56,526 bases of DNA from Bacillus badius NBRC 15713 (GTDB lineage Bacteria > Bacillota > Bacilli > Bacillales > Domibacillaceae). A model generated the notes under the pieces. The model did not search any database and had not been told where the DNA came from. It saw only the letters and a program-made list of their open reading frames with translations. Of this stretch, positions 19,086 through 27,672 are shown one piece after another. Location of the stretch: the NCBI RefSeq assembly GCF_001591605.1, contig NZ_BCVF01000027.1:1-56526 (forward strand). Reading direction: 5' to 3'. The position numbers were made by a program, and so were the translations under genes. Every line of letters starts with the position of its first letter. Within the stretch, counting starts at the first letter, position 1.

Positions 19086-20102
19086 TTATTTTCCTCCTGT
19101 CGAGATGGTCATCTGGCCGGACTTAATCCAGCCCTTCCTTCTCATAGCTTCTGATATGAGTAAGCTTATCACAAGAGGACCGGCAAAATGAAGCAGAAAG
19201 ACTTGCAGAAAAACCTCTGCTTTAAAGCCCATAACAGAAAACGTCATAATCTGCCCAACAAGTCCCGAGGTCCCCATCCCTGCTCCGGCAGCATTGTTTG
19301 CCATTGGCCATATCGTAGTGCCGATTGGTGCCAGTATCGCTCCGGCCACAGTAGGCGGGATCAGTATAAGCGGATGCTGAATAATATTAGGGACCTGGAG
19401 CATTGAGGTTCCCAGACCTTGGGCGATAAAGCCGCCCAACTTGTTTTCACGCCAGCTTGCTGCTGCAAAACCGATCATTTGCGCACTGCAGCCAATAGTA
19501 GCAGCTCCGGCAGCCAAGCCGTTTAAATCTAACATTAAAGCAATGGCGGCGCTAGATATCGGTGCGGTAAGCGCCAGGCCCATTAATACAGCGACAAGTA
19601 TGCCCATCGTAATCGGACGCTGCAGCGTGGCCCATTCGATCCAGCCGCCAAACCATTTCATAAATGTATTGATGCCTGGCCCCAACAAAGCCGCTGCGCT
19701 ATAACCCGTGGCAATCGTCACGAAAGGAGCCACAATAATGTCTACTTTTGTTGTGCCGCTGAGAGCCTTTCCAATCTCCGCTCCCAAAAGAGCCGCAACA
19801 TAACTGCCTGCAGGACCGCCAAGCGCAGCCCCGGCCGCTCCCGTTGCCACACTGGCGAACAGAACAAGGGGCGGCGCTTTCAAACCAAATGCGACTGCTA
19901 CTCCAATAGCAGGTCCCATAAGGCTCATCGCCAATTTTCCCATTTCTATAAGAAAAGGCAGGTTCAATTGCTCACCGATTGTTTTGATAATCAAACCGAT
20001 AATAAGAGAGCTAAACAGCCCGAGTGCCATGAAGCTGAGCGCTTCGACAAAATAAACCTTCGGTGACAAGGTCACTCCTTTTTTTTGCAAATATGCTTTC
20101 AA
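19086..20102 (-). CDS. PTS EIIC-like integral membrane protein, orphan
   Basis: The 338-residue protein has about nine hydrophobic segments and many Gly/Ala motifs (GAAGAALGGPAGSYVAALLG, GPAIGVAVAFGLKAPP, NNAAGAGMGTSGLVGQ). It resembles the PTS_EIIC_2 family annotated as PTS transporter subunit IIC. No EIIA or EIIB domain is fused or adjacent, so its substrate and its link to the phosphotransferase system are unknown. The start is TTG 20102 after AAGGAGG. A palindrome lies at its transcription start. It precedes ytpP by two bases. I do not recall it at this place in B. subtilis, so it may be a lineage-specific insertion. Confidence 0.8.
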   Translation of the reverse strand: MKAYLQKKGVTLSPKVYFVEALSFMALGLFSSLIIGLIIKTIGEQLNLPFLIEMGKLAMSLMGPAIGVAVAFGLKAPPLVLFASVATGAAGAALGGPAGSYVAALLGAEIGKALSGTTKVDIIVAPFVTIATGYSAAALLGPGINTFMKWFGGWIEWATLQRPITMGILVAVLMGLALTAPISSAAIALMLDLNGLAAGAATIGCSAQMIGFAAASWRENKLGGFIAQGLGTSMLQVPNIIQHPLILIPPTVAGAILAPIGTTIWPMANNAAGAGMGTSGLVGQIMTFSVMGFKAEVFLQVFLLHFAGPLVISLLISEAMRRKGWIKSGQMTISTGGK

Positions 20103-20114
20103 AACGATTCCTCC

Positions 20115-20149
20115 TTACACCTATATTTACTGGTGTAAAGACAATTATA
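20115..20149 (-). promoter_or_regulatory. Promoter -10 and palindromic operator of the EIIC-like gene
   Basis: TATAAT lies at 20144-20149 on the reverse strand. Just downstream, TTACACC (20115-20121) and GGTGTAA (20132-20138) form a perfect inverted repeat with a 10-base spacer that would sit at about +1 to +25 and abuts the AAGGAGG site. It could be a repressor operator or an RNA hairpin controlling the ribosome binding site. Confidence 0.6.
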
Positions 20150-20175
20150 TACTGTTTTCGCGGCAAAAAAAGCCC

Positions 20176-20694
20176 TTATTTGTCATTGTTCCGCAAAAAT
20201 TGTCCTAGCAATAGTTTTGCCACATGAAGGAACATTTCATCCCTTGTTACTAAGCCGTTGGAAAAAATCCCAACCGCTCCCTCGTGCTGCCGGATTCCTC
20301 TTTTATTCGTAAATTGATCCATGACCGGACCAAGTTCTTGCCCGCTGCGGAGCTGTTCCGCTACTTCTTCAGGCAATAAAATTCGAGCGCCTCCTGCAGT
20401 GATAACAGGCTGTTCCTTAACGGCAAGCGCTCCCCAATTGCAAAGGTATAATCCGTCTTCCGTTTCCATGACTCCTCCTTCAAGGCCGATCCCAATATGA
20501 GCTTCTGCCTTTTCAAGAACAGCTTTCGCCCGGTTGATTGCCCCTTGTTTCGTTTCTGTATCGGAAAACGGCTGTTCTCTGACTCCGGAAGGAACGGAAA
20601 GGGCAATCACTTCTCCCTCTAGATGGGCTGCTTGCACTGCTTTTTCCACTGCCAGCCTCTTAGCCGGATTAGATGAACCGATCGCTATCTTCAT
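20176..20694 (-). CDS. DUF84 family NTPase (inosine/xanthosine triphosphatase type)
   Basis: The 172-residue protein starts at ATG 20694 (MKIAIGSSNPAKRLAV); the upstream extension lacks a better site. The N-terminal SSNPAKRLAVEKA, the middle SGVREQPFSDTETKQGAINRA and IGIGLEGGV match DUF84/YjjX enzymes, which hydrolyse non-canonical ITP/XTP to limit mutagenesis. That activity is inferred from the family. It lies between ytoP and the EIIC-like gene, with a terminator upstream, so it has its own promoter. Confidence 0.82.
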   Translation of the reverse strand: MKIAIGSSNPAKRLAVEKAVQAAHLEGEVIALSVPSGVREQPFSDTETKQGAINRAKAVLEKAEAHIGIGLEGGVMETEDGLYLCNWGALAVKEQPVITAGGARILLPEEVAEQLRSGQELGPVMDQFTNKRGIRQHEGAVGIFSNGLVTRDEMFLHVAKLLLGQFLRNNDK

Positions 20695-20766
20695 GTATAC
20701 CCCTGCTTTCGTCATAGTATTTTCAGCCCCTTTCGCCAAAGCAAATTCTTATTTCCCGGTCTTTTA

Positions 20767-20803
20767 TCAAATAAAAACAGGCGCTTATTATGATCAGCGC
20801 CTG
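20767..20803 (-). terminator. ytoP terminator
   Basis: CAGGCGCT and AGCGCCTG form the stem (20778-20803); TTTTTATTTG follows on the reverse strand. Confidence 0.8.
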
Positions 20804-20810
20804 AATATGT

Positions 20811-21884
20811 TCAGCTTCCTGCTTTTAAGGAATCTACTGTCGCCCGGTCACTTGCTTTGACAAGGCGAATGAGCAGTTCTTTCGCGGCTGCGTAATCATC
20901 CACATGGATAATAGACGCATGCGTATGGATATAGCGTGAACAAATGCCGATGACAGCACTAGGCACACCTTCATTAGAGGTATGGACGCGGCCGGCATCT
21001 GTCCCGCCTTGAGAAACAAAATATTGATAGGGGATGTGATGAGTTTCAGCTGTATCAAGTATAAACTCTCTTATTCCCCGATGCGTGACCATCGTCCGGT
21101 CAAAAATACGAAGCAAGGCTCCTTTGCCCAGTTGGCCAAATTCGGTTTTATCCCCGGAGGCATCATTAGCCGGACTGGCATCCAATGCATAGAAAATATC
21201 GGGTTGAATCATTTGGGCAGCGGTTTGGGCGCCGCGGAGACCGACTTCCTCCTGTACGGTTGCACCAGCATAAAGGCGATTTGGCACAGTCTCTCCTTGA
21301 AGTTCCTTTAACAGTTCAATGGCTAAACCGCAACCGTAGCGATTATCCCAGGCTTTGGCGAGAATTTTCTTTTTATTTGCCATCGGAGTAAAGAGAGACA
21401 CCGGCAAAATGGACTGGCCTGGTTTGATGCCAATACTTTTCGCATCTTCTTTATCATCTGCTCCGATATCAATCAGCATATTTTTGATTTCCATCGGCTT
21501 CTTGCGCTGTTCTTCATTCAACAAGTGAGGAGGCACGGAACTGATGACCCCAATCACCGGACCATTGTCCGTTATAATTTGCACCCGTTGAGCAAGAAGC
21601 ACCTGTCCCCACCAGCCGCCAAGCGGTTGAAACCTGATCATTCCGTTATCTGTGATTTGTGTAACCATAAATCCGACTTCATCCATATGTCCGGCAACCA
21701 TGACTACAGGGTCATTATCTGCTCCCTTTTTTACGCCGAAAATGCTGCCAAGCCCGTCTTGAACAACTTCATCCGCATACATTTCCAATTGCGTGCGCAT
21801 GAACCGGCGGACATCGTGCTCATTTCCAGGAGCGCCCGGCAATTCCGTTAAAGTCTTAAAGAGGTCCATCGTTTCTTTATTCAT
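20811..21884 (-). CDS. ytoP: M42 family aminopeptidase YtoP
   Basis: A cytosolic dinuclear-metal aminopeptidase of the glutamyl aminopeptidase/cellulase M type, 357 residues. Metal and catalytic motifs are visible: [11 protein letters not shown] (about 68), [10 protein letters not shown] (about 180), QEEVGLRGA (about 213), ALDASPAND, and [13 protein letters not shown] (near 315). The ribosome binding site AAAAGGAG is good. It has its own terminator. Confidence 0.93.
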   Translation of the reverse strand: MNKETMDLFKTLTELPGAPGNEHDVRRFMRTQLEMYADEVVQDGLGSIFGVKKGADNDPVVMVAGHMDEVGFMVTQITDNGMIRFQPLGGWWGQVLLAQRVQIITDNGPVIGVISSVPPHLLNEEQRKKPMEIKNMLIDIGADDKEDAKSIGIKPGQSILPVSLFTPMANKKKILAKAWDNRYGCGLAIELLKELQGETVPNRLYAGATVQEEVGLRGAQTAAQMIQPDIFYALDASPANDASGDKTEFGQLGKGALLRIFDRTMVTHRGIREFILDTAETHHIPYQYFVSQGGTDAGRVHTSNEGVPSAVIGICSRYIHTHASIIHVDDYAAAKELLIRLVKASDRATVDSLKAGS

Positions 21885-22048
21885 GCTCTACTCTCCTTTT
21901 AAAGTCTGAACTGCCTTCATTCTACAGAAAATTGGACCAGACTTCCAGTTGGGACTATGGCAATTTTCTGAACATGAAAGACAGAAGTTTCAGCATTTTT
22001 CAAATTGATGTATACTTATAGTAATCTATTAAAACAGGGGTGAAAAAA

Positions 22049-22369
22049 ATGAACATTAATTGGGGGGCATTCCTATTGGGAGCTGCTGCCGGAGCAGCAG
22101 GCGCCGTCATTGCACAGCAAAACTTGTCAAAAACTACATACGTTTCAGCGGAAAAAGCACTGAAAGAGGTAAAAGAAGCGTTTAAATCAGAAGGACCGAT
22201 TGATGGTTCCTGGATTAAAATGAAGCCGGAACCATTGAAAAAAGCCGGAATGGACAAAATGGTCTACAAAGGCGGAGTTTCCCGCACAATCGGCCAGGAA
22301 AGAGAACAATTTGAATTTGTTGCTGACTCTCGCACAGGCACAATTATGGATGTATACAAAACGTATTAA
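22049..22369 (+). CDS. ytzB: YtzB, small PepSY-type protein
   Basis: The protein has 106 residues. The start is ATG 22049 (MNINWGAFLLG) rather than the GTG nine bases upstream, which lies inside the AGGGGTG ribosome binding site. A Gly/Ala-rich hydrophobic N-terminus (FLLGAAAGAAGAVIA) is followed by a small PepSY-like domain (STYVSAEKALKEVKEAF region, then DSRTGTIMDVYKTY). It is probably membrane- or envelope-associated. It is adjacent to ytoP and ytnP as in B. subtilis. Confidence 0.87.
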   Translation: MNINWGAFLLGAAAGAAGAVIAQQNLSKTTYVSAEKALKEVKEAFKSEGPIDGSWIKMKPEPLKKAGMDKMVYKGGVSRTIGQEREQFEFVADSRTGTIMDVYKTY

Positions 22370-22381
22370 TCATCCTTATAA

Positions 22382-22420
22382 CAGGAAAAGGGCTGTCCTA
22401 TACGGGCAGCCCTTTTCCTG
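22382..22420. terminator. Bidirectional terminator between ytzB and ytnP
   Basis: Perfect 14-base arms CAGGAAAAGGGCTG and CAGCCCTTTTCCTG serve both convergent genes. Confidence 0.85.
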
Positions 22421-22423
22421 TCT

Positions 22424-23281
22424 TCAGCTTTGCACAGCTGCTTTTTCACGTTTGACGGACTCGATGATTTCCCCTTGTTCATTCCATTTTACCGCCCGGT
22501 AAACCGCATCATGATAAAAGAAAAACCATGCTTTTCTCTTCATCGCTTCAGGCAGCCACTTTTGCTTGGCTGCAATTGAATCCATTGGATAATCATCATA
22601 GGCCAGCACCCAAAGCGCATTTTGATGGGCATGGGTCGGCATGAGATCGGCCATATGAATGAGCCACTCTCCGCCTTGTTCAATTGTAATAATGGAATGG
22701 CCATTGCTGTGGCCGCCTGTATGAATCATTTTCACTCCTGTTACCGGCTCTATCTCTTCCTTATATGTTTGCACTTGGTGCGCAATCGCTTCCCAATTTT
22801 CCTTCCAATAGGTGTTCCTTGACCGGATATTTGGATGCCGCATTTCTTCCCATTCAGTCTCTGATGTGTAAATAACTGCGTTTGGAAAAGCGGGCACCAG
22901 GTTGTCCCCTTCAACCTTTGTTAATCCGAGAGCATGGTCAAAATGCATATGAGTCATCAAAATCATATCAATATCAGCAGGAGTCACCCCTAACTCCGCC
23001 AGACCTTCTTCCACTTTTGATTCTTCATTTACGCCATAATTGCGCATTTGCTTCTCGGTTAGCCGGCTGTTGCCAATTCCTGACTCGATTAAAATATTCT
23101 TCCCATCAAGCTGAAAAAATATTGGATCTGTCCGCAGTTCAATTTGATTCTTGTCGTTGCTCGCATATTTTTTTGACCAAAGAGGTTTTGGCACAACCCC
23201 AAACATGGCGCCGCCGTCCATATTTGTCACACCGCCTGTTAACCATGTAAGCGTTAGTTCTCCTGCCTGCAGTTTCTCCAT
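22424..23281 (-). CDS. ytnP: Metallo-beta-lactamase-fold lactonase YtnP
   Basis: The 285-residue enzyme has the zinc motif H111-M-H113-F-D115-H116 and later His residues in TGGHSNGHS and [11 protein letters not shown]. YtnP of B. subtilis is a lactonase that inactivates Streptomyces quorum signals; orthology is supported by gene position and motifs. It has no signal peptide, so it is cytosolic. The ribosome binding site is AAGGGGGAG. Confidence 0.92.
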   Translation of the reverse strand: MEKLQAGELTLTWLTGGVTNMDGGAMFGVVPKPLWSKKYASNDKNQIELRTDPIFFQLDGKNILIESGIGNSRLTEKQMRNYGVNEESKVEEGLAELGVTPADIDMILMTHMHFDHALGLTKVEGDNLVPAFPNAVIYTSETEWEEMRHPNIRSRNTYWKENWEAIAHQVQTYKEEIEPVTGVKMIHTGGHSNGHSIITIEQGGEWLIHMADLMPTHAHQNALWVLAYDDYPMDSIAAKQKWLPEAMKRKAWFFFYHDAVYRAVKWNEQGEIIESVKREKAAVQS

Positions 23282-23362
23282 TTTCTACTCCCCCTTCTTT
23301 TGTTCACATTTATTGTAACATTTCTTAAAAAATTGCGACATTGCCAACTGCTGGATAAAACC

Positions 23363-23509
23363 ATGAATGGAGAACGAATTATTTTTAATAAGAGGAAGTT
23401 GTTGAAGAAGATGATTGAGGCTTCGGCGGAGTGTGCTGCAGCCGGACGCTTTTTCCAGGAGCCATTTCTTTTCCCAGGCATGAACGAGAAAGAAATCAAC
23501 ACTAAATAA
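23363..23509 (+). CDS. Possible 48-residue small protein
   Basis: The frame reads MNGERIIFNKRKLLKKMIEA and then a Cys- and Phe-containing half (SAECAAAGRFFQEPFLFPG) ending in NEKEINTK. Amino acid composition looks like a real basic helix followed by a folded tail, but no convincing ribosome binding site precedes the ATG. It could be a functional small protein, or the degraded 3' part of a larger gene. It lies between divergent ytnP and the YhcN-type lipoprotein gene. No family recognised. Confidence 0.35.
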   Translation: MNGERIIFNKRKLLKKMIEASAECAAAGRFFQEPFLFPGMNEKEINTK

Positions 23510-23572
23510 TTACAGAGCGAACCGGATAAATCCTTTGTTAACAAGCCTAGGCAGATAGATCTGTCAGCCGAT

Positions 23573-23602
23573 GAATAATTACTGAAGAATCGGTTCATCT
23601 TA
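23573..23602 (+). promoter_or_regulatory. Sigma-G type promoter
   Basis: GAATA (23573-23577) and CATCTTA (23596-23602), with an 18-base spacer, match the forespore sigma-G pattern GHATR-N18-CATNNTA. It lies 31 bases before the lipoprotein start codon. Confidence 0.65.
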
Positions 23603-23633
23603 AAGGTGTACATCACAGAAAGGAGCACTCACC

Positions 23634-24194
23634 ATGATGAAACTAAAGCATATAACTATCGCTTTTTTGCCATTTGTTTTATTGTTTGGATGTAACGCCA
23701 ATGATGCAGCGAATGAGCGCAAAGGCGTAGACATTGAAAATGCCCGTTATGCCCCTCCAAATACACAAGATTCTAATGGGGTTCGAAACGACATGAACGA
23801 CCGGAGCAGAGCTCTGACAAATAACGATGATAATAACATGATTGACAACAACGATAATAACGGCATGGAGGTATCTGACCGGGCAGAAAAACGGCTAGAG
23901 AATTTAAAGGAAATACAAACAGCCAAAGTTATCGTTACTGACCACAACGCTTATGCCGCAGTTGTTCTAAACGACGGATCAAAAGGCAATTTGAGCAATA
24001 AGCTTGAAGATAAAATTGCTGACGAGGTAAGAACAGCAGACCGCAGCGTCCATAAGGTGTATGTGTCCGCAAACCCTGACTTTGTACAGAGAATGCAAGG
24101 ATATGGGGACCGTATCCAAGCCGGCCATCCAATCTCCGGTTTGTTTGACGAATTTTCCGAAACTGTGCGCCGGGTATTTCCAGACGCCCGTTAA
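23634..24194 (+). CDS. YhcN/YlaJ-family sporulation lipoprotein
   Basis: The 186-residue lipoprotein has a short signal peptide and lipobox LLFGC with Cys20. Residues about 25-80 are an Asn/Asp-rich spacer (NNDDNNMIDNNDNNG). The C-terminal YhcN/YlaJ domain includes KVIVTDHNAYAAVVL and KVYVSANPDFVQRM. Family members sit in the forespore inner membrane region and aid spore germination or outgrowth. A sigma-G type promoter upstream supports forespore expression. The ribosome binding site is AAAGGAG. Confidence 0.9.
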   Translation: MMKLKHITIAFLPFVLLFGCNANDAANERKGVDIENARYAPPNTQDSNGVRNDMNDRSRALTNNDDNNMIDNNDNNGMEVSDRAEKRLENLKEIQTAKVIVTDHNAYAAVVLNDGSKGNLSNKLEDKIADEVRTADRSVHKVYVSANPDFVQRMQGYGDRIQAGHPISGLFDEFSETVRRVFPDAR

Positions 24195-24224
24195 CAAGCT
24201 GAACATTCCGCAGTCAAAGTAAAA

Positions 24225-24257
24225 CATGCCTCCATCTAGATGGAGGCATGTTTTTTT
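24225..24257 (+). terminator. Lipoprotein gene terminator
   Basis: CATGCCTCCATCT and AGATGGAGGCATG make a perfect stem with almost no loop, followed by T7. It may also serve trmB from the other side. Confidence 0.9.
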
Positions 24258-24269
24258 GAACGGCCTATT

Positions 24270-24908
24270 TCACCGGTATTTGGCTTCAACCCGGTAAATC
24301 CGCTGGCCTTTTTGCGAAAATTTCTCTTCATACTCTGTCATAATATTGCCTTCAAAATCACTTTTGTGCAGATCAAGGCTGAGGAACGTCAGGAGCATTC
24401 CGTAAGCCGAGAAGCTTTGCAGGGAGTACTCAAATAGCCCCTGGTTATCTGTTTTAAAATGGATTTCTCCGCCATTAGGCATGATGTCTTCATATAGCTT
24501 TAAAAACGTCCGGTAAGTTAATCGCCGTTTATCATGGCGCTTTTTCGGCCATGGATCGGAAAAATTTAAATAGACGCGACTAACATCCCCTTTTGCAAAA
24601 TATTGGGCCAGATTTCTGGCGTCAGCATTCAGCAGCTTTACATTCGGAAGTTCTGCTTCAATCAGGCGGTCCAACGCTGTAACAATGACACTTTCATACA
24701 GCTCGATGCCGATAAAATTCACATCTGGATGGGCTTTCGCCATTTCTGTAACAAACTGGCCTTTGCCCGTTCCTACCTCGATGTATATGGGATTATCGTT
24801 ATGAAATACTTCCTTCCAATTGCCCCGGTAATCTTCCGGATTAGGGACAATATATTGTGGATAGGCCTCGATTTTTTCCTTGGCCCATGGTTTATGTCTT
24901 AATCGCAT
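24270..24908 (-). CDS. trmB: tRNA (guanine-N7-)-methyltransferase
   Basis: TrmB methylates G46 of tRNAs using SAM. The 212-residue protein shows the N-terminal [11 protein letters not shown], the SAM motif [22 protein letters not shown], and the substrate motif [16 protein letters not shown] followed by FKTDNQ. The length equals B. subtilis TrmB (YtmQ). The start follows GAGGTG. In B. subtilis ytzH lies between trmB and ytmP; it is absent here. Confidence 0.96.
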   Translation of the reverse strand: MRLRHKPWAKEKIEAYPQYIVPNPEDYRGNWKEVFHNDNPIYIEVGTGKGQFVTEMAKAHPDVNFIGIELYESVIVTALDRLIEAELPNVKLLNADARNLAQYFAKGDVSRVYLNFSDPWPKKRHDKRRLTYRTFLKLYEDIMPNGGEIHFKTDNQGLFEYSLQSFSAYGMLLTFLSLDLHKSDFEGNIMTEYEEKFSQKGQRIYRVEAKYR

Positions 24909-24965
24909 GGCGGCACCTCATTCAAAAATATTTCGTTCAAACCATATCATGCTTATCTTTCACAT

Positions 24966-25742
24966 TCAAGACAGAATATGCGATAAATCATGAAAGCCTT
25001 CTTTCATTTCCCGCAGGCGGCCGGTTTCCTTGTTCCATTGAATCGATAAAAGTGTTTGAACCAGAACATACCACTTCATTCGCAAGGCAAGGTGCGGTGT
25101 ATAAACAAGACCATATTGAGCCAGCCAGTCTTCCCAGCGGCTTTCTTCAATATATGTGTATAGCATCATCCCGAGATCCACAGCCGGATCAGCAATTAAA
25201 GCTCCGTCCCAGTCAATGAGATATAGCTCATCTTCCTCCGACAGCAGCCAATTGTTATGATTAATATCGCCATGGCAAACAACATATTCCCCGTGACCGA
25301 CCTCCGAAAGCTGGCCTTGGAGAAATTGAAGGGTCCTTTGAACATCTTCATGGTTTTTTATTTCTTCATCAAGCTGCTGTTCAATTTCGGCTAGGATCAT
25401 TTTCGGCTCCATTGGCTCTTTTCCCAGCTTTTCGAGCATGGACAACAGCGGCTGGGAAGAATGAATTTTGCTCATCAGCCTCGCTACCCGGCTGTCCCCC
25501 ATTTCGACCGGGGCAAGCTCACGGCCTTTAAGCCAATGCTGGGCTGTGATTACATCTCCATTTTCCAATCGTTTTGTCCAGATCAGCTTAGGAACAATCC
25601 CTTCAACCGACAAAACGGCCAAAAAAGGAGACGAATTTCTTTTTAAGAATAATTGCTGTCCTCCATGCTTAGCTGCATAAGCCTTTCCCGTTGCTCCGCC
25701 GGCTGGAGTGATTTCCCAATCTTGTCCAAGTAAGTGTTCCAC
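24966..25742 (-). CDS. ytmP: YtmP, aminoglycoside phosphotransferase-fold kinase
   Basis: The 258-residue protein has the APH/choline-kinase signature VCHGDINHNNWLL (catalytic Asp, then Asn) and the metal-binding LIDWDGALIADPAVDLG. The small-molecule substrate is unknown. The start is GTG 25742 (MEHLLGQDW) after GAAGGTGAC. It lies upstream of trmB in the same direction with a 57-base gap and no clear terminator, so they may be co-transcribed. Confidence 0.87.
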   Translation of the reverse strand: MEHLLGQDWEITPAGGATGKAYAAKHGGQQLFLKRNSSPFLAVLSVEGIVPKLIWTKRLENGDVITAQHWLKGRELAPVEMGDSRVARLMSKIHSSQPLLSMLEKLGKEPMEPKMILAEIEQQLDEEIKNHEDVQRTLQFLQGQLSEVGHGEYVVCHGDINHNNWLLSEEDELYLIDWDGALIADPAVDLGMMLYTYIEESRWEDWLAQYGLVYTPHLALRMKWYVLVQTLLSIQWNKETGRLREMKEGFHDLSHILS

Positions 25743-25784
25743 CGTTAGTCACCTTCATTTTTGTTTGGCTCGTTCCAAGCCCGA

Positions 25785-25830
25785 ATAAAAAAGACAGCTA
25801 TCGATGGATCATAACAATAGCTATCTTCGT
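25785..25830 (-). terminator. ytlQ terminator
   Basis: GATAGCTAT and ATAGCTGTC form the stem, followed by T6 on the reverse strand. A second small hairpin (GAAATAC/GTATTTC) lies at 25907-25929, nearer the gene. Confidence 0.75.
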
Positions 25831-25970
25831 ACTATGACAGGATTTATTTTTCATCTGCCATTTACGCGTTCATTTTAAAAGTTACCTCATATTTTATCAC
25901 GAAATACTTTGTTCGGCTAGGTATTTCGCGCATACTGGCAAATAGCCGGTTTATGGAAAGAAAGCTTTCA

Positions 25971-26948
25971 TCAGTCTTCTGAGTCCTCTGTTTCATTGAG
26001 AAACAAAAAATCACTGTCCTCATCCCACTCCGGACGGCGGATGCTCGTGGTCTGCCCAAAATCCAGCACACTCTTTGCCGCTTTTAATTGCACCGTTTTT
26101 AAAGGAGAGGGCATACTCCTCATTCGGGCAAGCCACTCCGAAAACATGCGGCTGTCTAAAATATCCAATCCAAACGGCGCACCCGGATAGTCCACAAAGC
26201 CATTGCGGCATACGATTGCTTTTCTGATGGGAAAATCCAGCTGCTGCCGCTGAAATAAGTTTTTCAGCACAGCCTCCATTCGGCTAACAGCAATCGTAGG
26301 GTTCAGCACCCGTCCTTCTTCCTTGCCATTCCGCTTAGCCCAAAAGTGATCCGCAGACCCAATGTAGACGGCCTGGTCTTCTTCTTCCAGAAAAGTAAGA
26401 CACCAGGCTTCCGTCGGTGTCAACACCAGCACGTCCAGCTCCATTGGTGCTTTCTTCAGCTGGAGAACTGGTTCATACAATAGAAGAAAGCTATCCGGAA
26501 GGCGCTGCATTAAAAATCTTAGCCGCTCATCCTGAAAATACCGCGGATCAATATATGACTTTTCTCTTACCGTCGAACTGGCCCATTTCATTTGAAAGGT
26601 AAAAAGCTGATCGAGAAACTTGCGCTTTAACTCTTCAAGATTGGCTGCTGAACCGATATCGATGCTTTCAAACATAGAGGGCTCTTCCTCTTCAACAGCA
26701 GCCGATTCCTCTGCTCTTCCGCGCCAAAAAAAGGACTTTAGCTTTTGCATTACTTTTTTGTCTTCGTTCTCTTCTTCGGGTTCTTCAGACAGGAAGAATG
26801 CTTCCTCTTCCTTTCGGCGGTTCTGCTCCCAAAATCGCCTGATGCTCTCCCACTGCTGTTTTTTCAGCCGGGCAAAACGGGAGGGGTAATGAAAAATATC
26901 TGTTTCATATCTGGAAATATAGTCCTGTAGCTTAATCAACTGCGCCAT
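25971..26948 (-). CDS. ytlQ: YtlQ-like protein of unknown function
   Basis: The 325-residue soluble protein has a Trp/Arg-rich N-terminus, an acidic linker (about 58-95) and an alpha/beta C-terminal half (PMELDVLVLTPTEAWCL, PIRKAIVCRNGFVDYPG). The second half recalls nuclease-related domains, where an acidic residue pair sits before a beta strand, but I cannot see a firm catalytic set. It follows thpR by six bases and is clearly in its operon, the same pairing as ytlP-ytlQ in B. subtilis. Confidence 0.8.
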   Translation of the reverse strand: MAQLIKLQDYISRYETDIFHYPSRFARLKKQQWESIRRFWEQNRRKEEEAFFLSEEPEEENEDKKVMQKLKSFFWRGRAEESAAVEEEEPSMFESIDIGSAANLEELKRKFLDQLFTFQMKWASSTVREKSYIDPRYFQDERLRFLMQRLPDSFLLLYEPVLQLKKAPMELDVLVLTPTEAWCLTFLEEEDQAVYIGSADHFWAKRNGKEEGRVLNPTIAVSRMEAVLKNLFQRQQLDFPIRKAIVCRNGFVDYPGAPFGLDILDSRMFSEWLARMRSMPSPLKTVQLKAAKSVLDFGQTTSIRRPEWDEDSDFLFLNETEDSED

Positions 26949-26954
26949 GTTTCT

Positions 26955-27509
26955 TTATTCCTTTCCCTTACCTGTATGTAATTGAATTATTTGCTTTACT
27001 TTATATTTCGGACTCTTATCCAAATAAGTTTCGTATAAAACGACAGTTTCTGCTAAAAATTTTTGATTGACCTCTAACTGCGGGAGTTGAAAGAGCGATT
27101 CACCCTTCCATTTTCTAGCTAGTGTGATGTGTGGACGAAATGGTCTGTCATCGATGCTGAATCCGGCTTCCCGGCAGGCAGAGCTGACAGCTGATTGCAA
27201 TGTATCCAGCCGCTGTTCCTCCTTTACCCCTGCCCAAAAAATACGCGGCTCGGTCTTTTTTCCAAAAACGCCGAGAGAATTGATAACAAGCGGAAAGGCT
27301 TCCAATTCCTGTACCGACGAAGCAACAAGCGAACGAGCTGCTTGCAGCTGCTCTTCGTCGGCTGATCCCAAAAACGCCAGCGTAAGATGCAAATCCTGCT
27401 CATGCACAAACCTTGCAAATGGAAGCTGTTGTTTTTGAATGCACTGATGCAGTGATTGTTTTAATTCATTCGGCAAAGGAAGGGCGAAGAAATAATGATT
27501 TTGGCTCAT
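26955..27509 (-). CDS. thpR: RNA 2',3'-cyclic phosphodiesterase (YtlP)
   Basis: A 184-residue 2H phosphoesterase with both HxTx motifs, HLTL at 41-44 and HITL at 127-130. The family opens 2',3'-cyclic phosphates on RNA ends; the older name is 2'-5' RNA ligase. The start is ATG 27509 after AAGGGG. It is the first gene of a pair with ytlQ and diverges from ytkP. Confidence 0.93.
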   Translation of the reverse strand: MSQNHYFFALPLPNELKQSLHQCIQKQQLPFARFVHEQDLHLTLAFLGSADEEQLQAARSLVASSVQELEAFPLVINSLGVFGKKTEPRIFWAGVKEEQRLDTLQSAVSSACREAGFSIDDRPFRPHITLARKWKGESLFQLPQLEVNQKFLAETVVLYETYLDKSPKYKVKQIIQLHTGKGKE

Positions 27510-27606
27510 GTTAGCTACCCCTTATAATCGATTTTCCATCTATTTTACCAAATATGCCAGCGGTTTCACAAATGGACCAAAAACATTGAATTCCTCTCTG
27601 TATTGA

Positions 27607-27634
27607 TTGGATTAATACGAATTAATGTGATAAT
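27607..27634 (+). promoter_or_regulatory. ytkP promoter
   Basis: TTGGAT (27607-27612) and GATAAT (27629-27634, preceded by TGT) with a 16-base spacer, about 38 bases upstream of the ytkP start. Confidence 0.55.
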
Positions 27635-27672
27635 AATAGAAGTAGGAAAAAGAGAAGAAAGGATGAGCAGCA

